6,597 nucleotides of DNA, taken from NCBI GenBank assembly GCA_017557475.1, contig JAFYYO010000215.1:1-6597 (forward strand), given 5' to 3'. The position numbers and the translations under genes are program-made. Every line of letters starts with the position of its first letter. Position 1 is the stretch's first letter. The notes below the pieces were generated by a model that saw nothing but the letters and a program-made list of their open reading frames with translations, had not been told where the DNA came from and made no database searches. This DNA comes from Bacteroidaceae bacterium. GTDB lineage: Bacteria; Bacteroidota; Bacteroidia; Bacteroidales; Bacteroidaceae. Of the stretch, positions 6,382-6,597 are shown in pieces.

Positions 6382-6516
6382 ATGTTGGTCGGATTGCCCA
6401 TGAGAAGTTCAAAAAATGCCCATTTCATCGAGAAATTTGGCACCTTCAAGGACTTTTGCCGCGAGGCTGCCGAGGAACTGATGATGGTGGTAGGCCTTGT
6501 AGAGGAGAATGAGTGA
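6382..6516 (+). CDS. Small unrecognised ORF, 44 residues
   Basis: From ATG at 6382 the frame runs 44 codons to TGA at 6514-6516; a second ATG at 6400 would give 38 residues. From residue 9 the product has an amphipathic, coding-like character: SSKNAHFIEKFGTF, then KDFCREAAEELMMVVGLVEE. Third positions are mostly C or G in the body (TTC, ATC, GAG, GGC, ACC, AAG, GAC, CGC, CTG), as in the neighbouring real genes. No signal peptide, membrane segment or known motif is recognised. No good promoter or ribosome binding site is seen. It could be a true small protein, the tail of a decayed gene whose front has been replaced by array B, or chance. The antisense frame (6222-6566) runs through the array and looks less protein-like. 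Confidence 0.4.
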   Translation: MLVGLPMRSSKNAHFIEKFGTFKDFCREAAEELMMVVGLVEENE

Positions 6517-6532
6517 GTAATAAAGGCTGGGC

Positions 6533-6568
6533 GTTCCAGTTGTTCCAATTGTTCCAGTTGTTCCAATT
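6533..6568. repeat. Four tandem 9-bp repeats (GTTCCARTT)
   Basis: GTTCCAGTT, GTTCCAATT, GTTCCAGTT and GTTCCAATT follow each other without gaps at 6533, 6542, 6551 and 6560, so the array is also two copies of an 18-mer. It begins 17 bases after the stop of the small ORF. Being a multiple of three it reads as a repeated Leu-Glu-Gln tripeptide on the minus strand, but nothing supports coding there. The last 29 bases of the window (6569-6597) are AT-rich, and nothing further is seen in them. Confidence 0.9.
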
Positions 6569-6597
6569 AATATAATTAAGGACAATAACCCTCTATA

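Noticed and set aside
6367..6388. Seventh unit of array B
   Set aside because: The core expected at 6375 is absent; resemblance is limited to scattered bases.
6222..6566. Minus-strand open frame of 114 residues beginning with a Leu-Glu-Gln repeat
   Set aside because: It runs through the 9-bp repeat, antisense to the small ORF, and across array B, whose 22-nt period is out of phase with codons. Composition is not coding-like, and openness seems due to repeat sequence. The + strand frame at 6382-6516 is a better candidate.

Overview
The window comes from a member of the Bacteroidota, most likely a Prevotella-like genome. Three things point there: promoter elements of the Bacteroidota type (TTTG about 20 bases upstream of TAnnTTTG) stand before the main operon, translation starts lack strong Shine-Dalgarno sequences, and the efflux proteins resemble Bacteroidota RND systems. 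The genus is an inference from style, not from a database match.

Layout. Bases 1-205 hold the 3' end of rplT (ribosomal protein L20) on the + strand, closed by a strong intrinsic terminator at 240-281. Bases 288-397 carry a non-coding array of five ~22-bp units built around an ACGTG core. A three-gene minus-strand operon fills 401-6035 and is transcribed from right to left: a periplasmic adaptor lipoprotein (4896-6035), an inner-membrane HAE1-type RND pump (1758-4892) and an OprM/NodT-type outer-membrane channel lipoprotein (401-1768). The genes are packed tightly, with a 3-nt gap and then an 11-nt overlap. Upstream of the operon, 6057-6213 holds a tandem duplication of a 74/75-bp dyad-containing element, which carries or adjoins two good minus-strand promoters. 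Beyond it, 6235-6366 holds a second 22-bp array with six cores. A short unrecognised + strand ORF (6382-6516) and a 4 x 9-bp repeat (6533-6568) close the window.

How it works together. The three efflux genes make a complete tripartite pump: proton-driven RND trimer, adaptor and outer-membrane duct. Such pumps expel drugs, bile compounds or other amphiphiles, but the sequence does not reveal the substrate. No regulator gene is present in the window. Any local control must sit in the duplicated promoter element and perhaps in the adjoining array.

The most unusual content is non-coding. Two arrays with exact 22-nt core spacing lie on either side of the efflux operon, in the same orientation, and are colinear in part (41 of 49 bases identical, counted by eye). 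The 62-bp perfect duplication in the promoter region and the Asp-Asn pair in the pump's TM4 proton-relay motif are the next most notable points.
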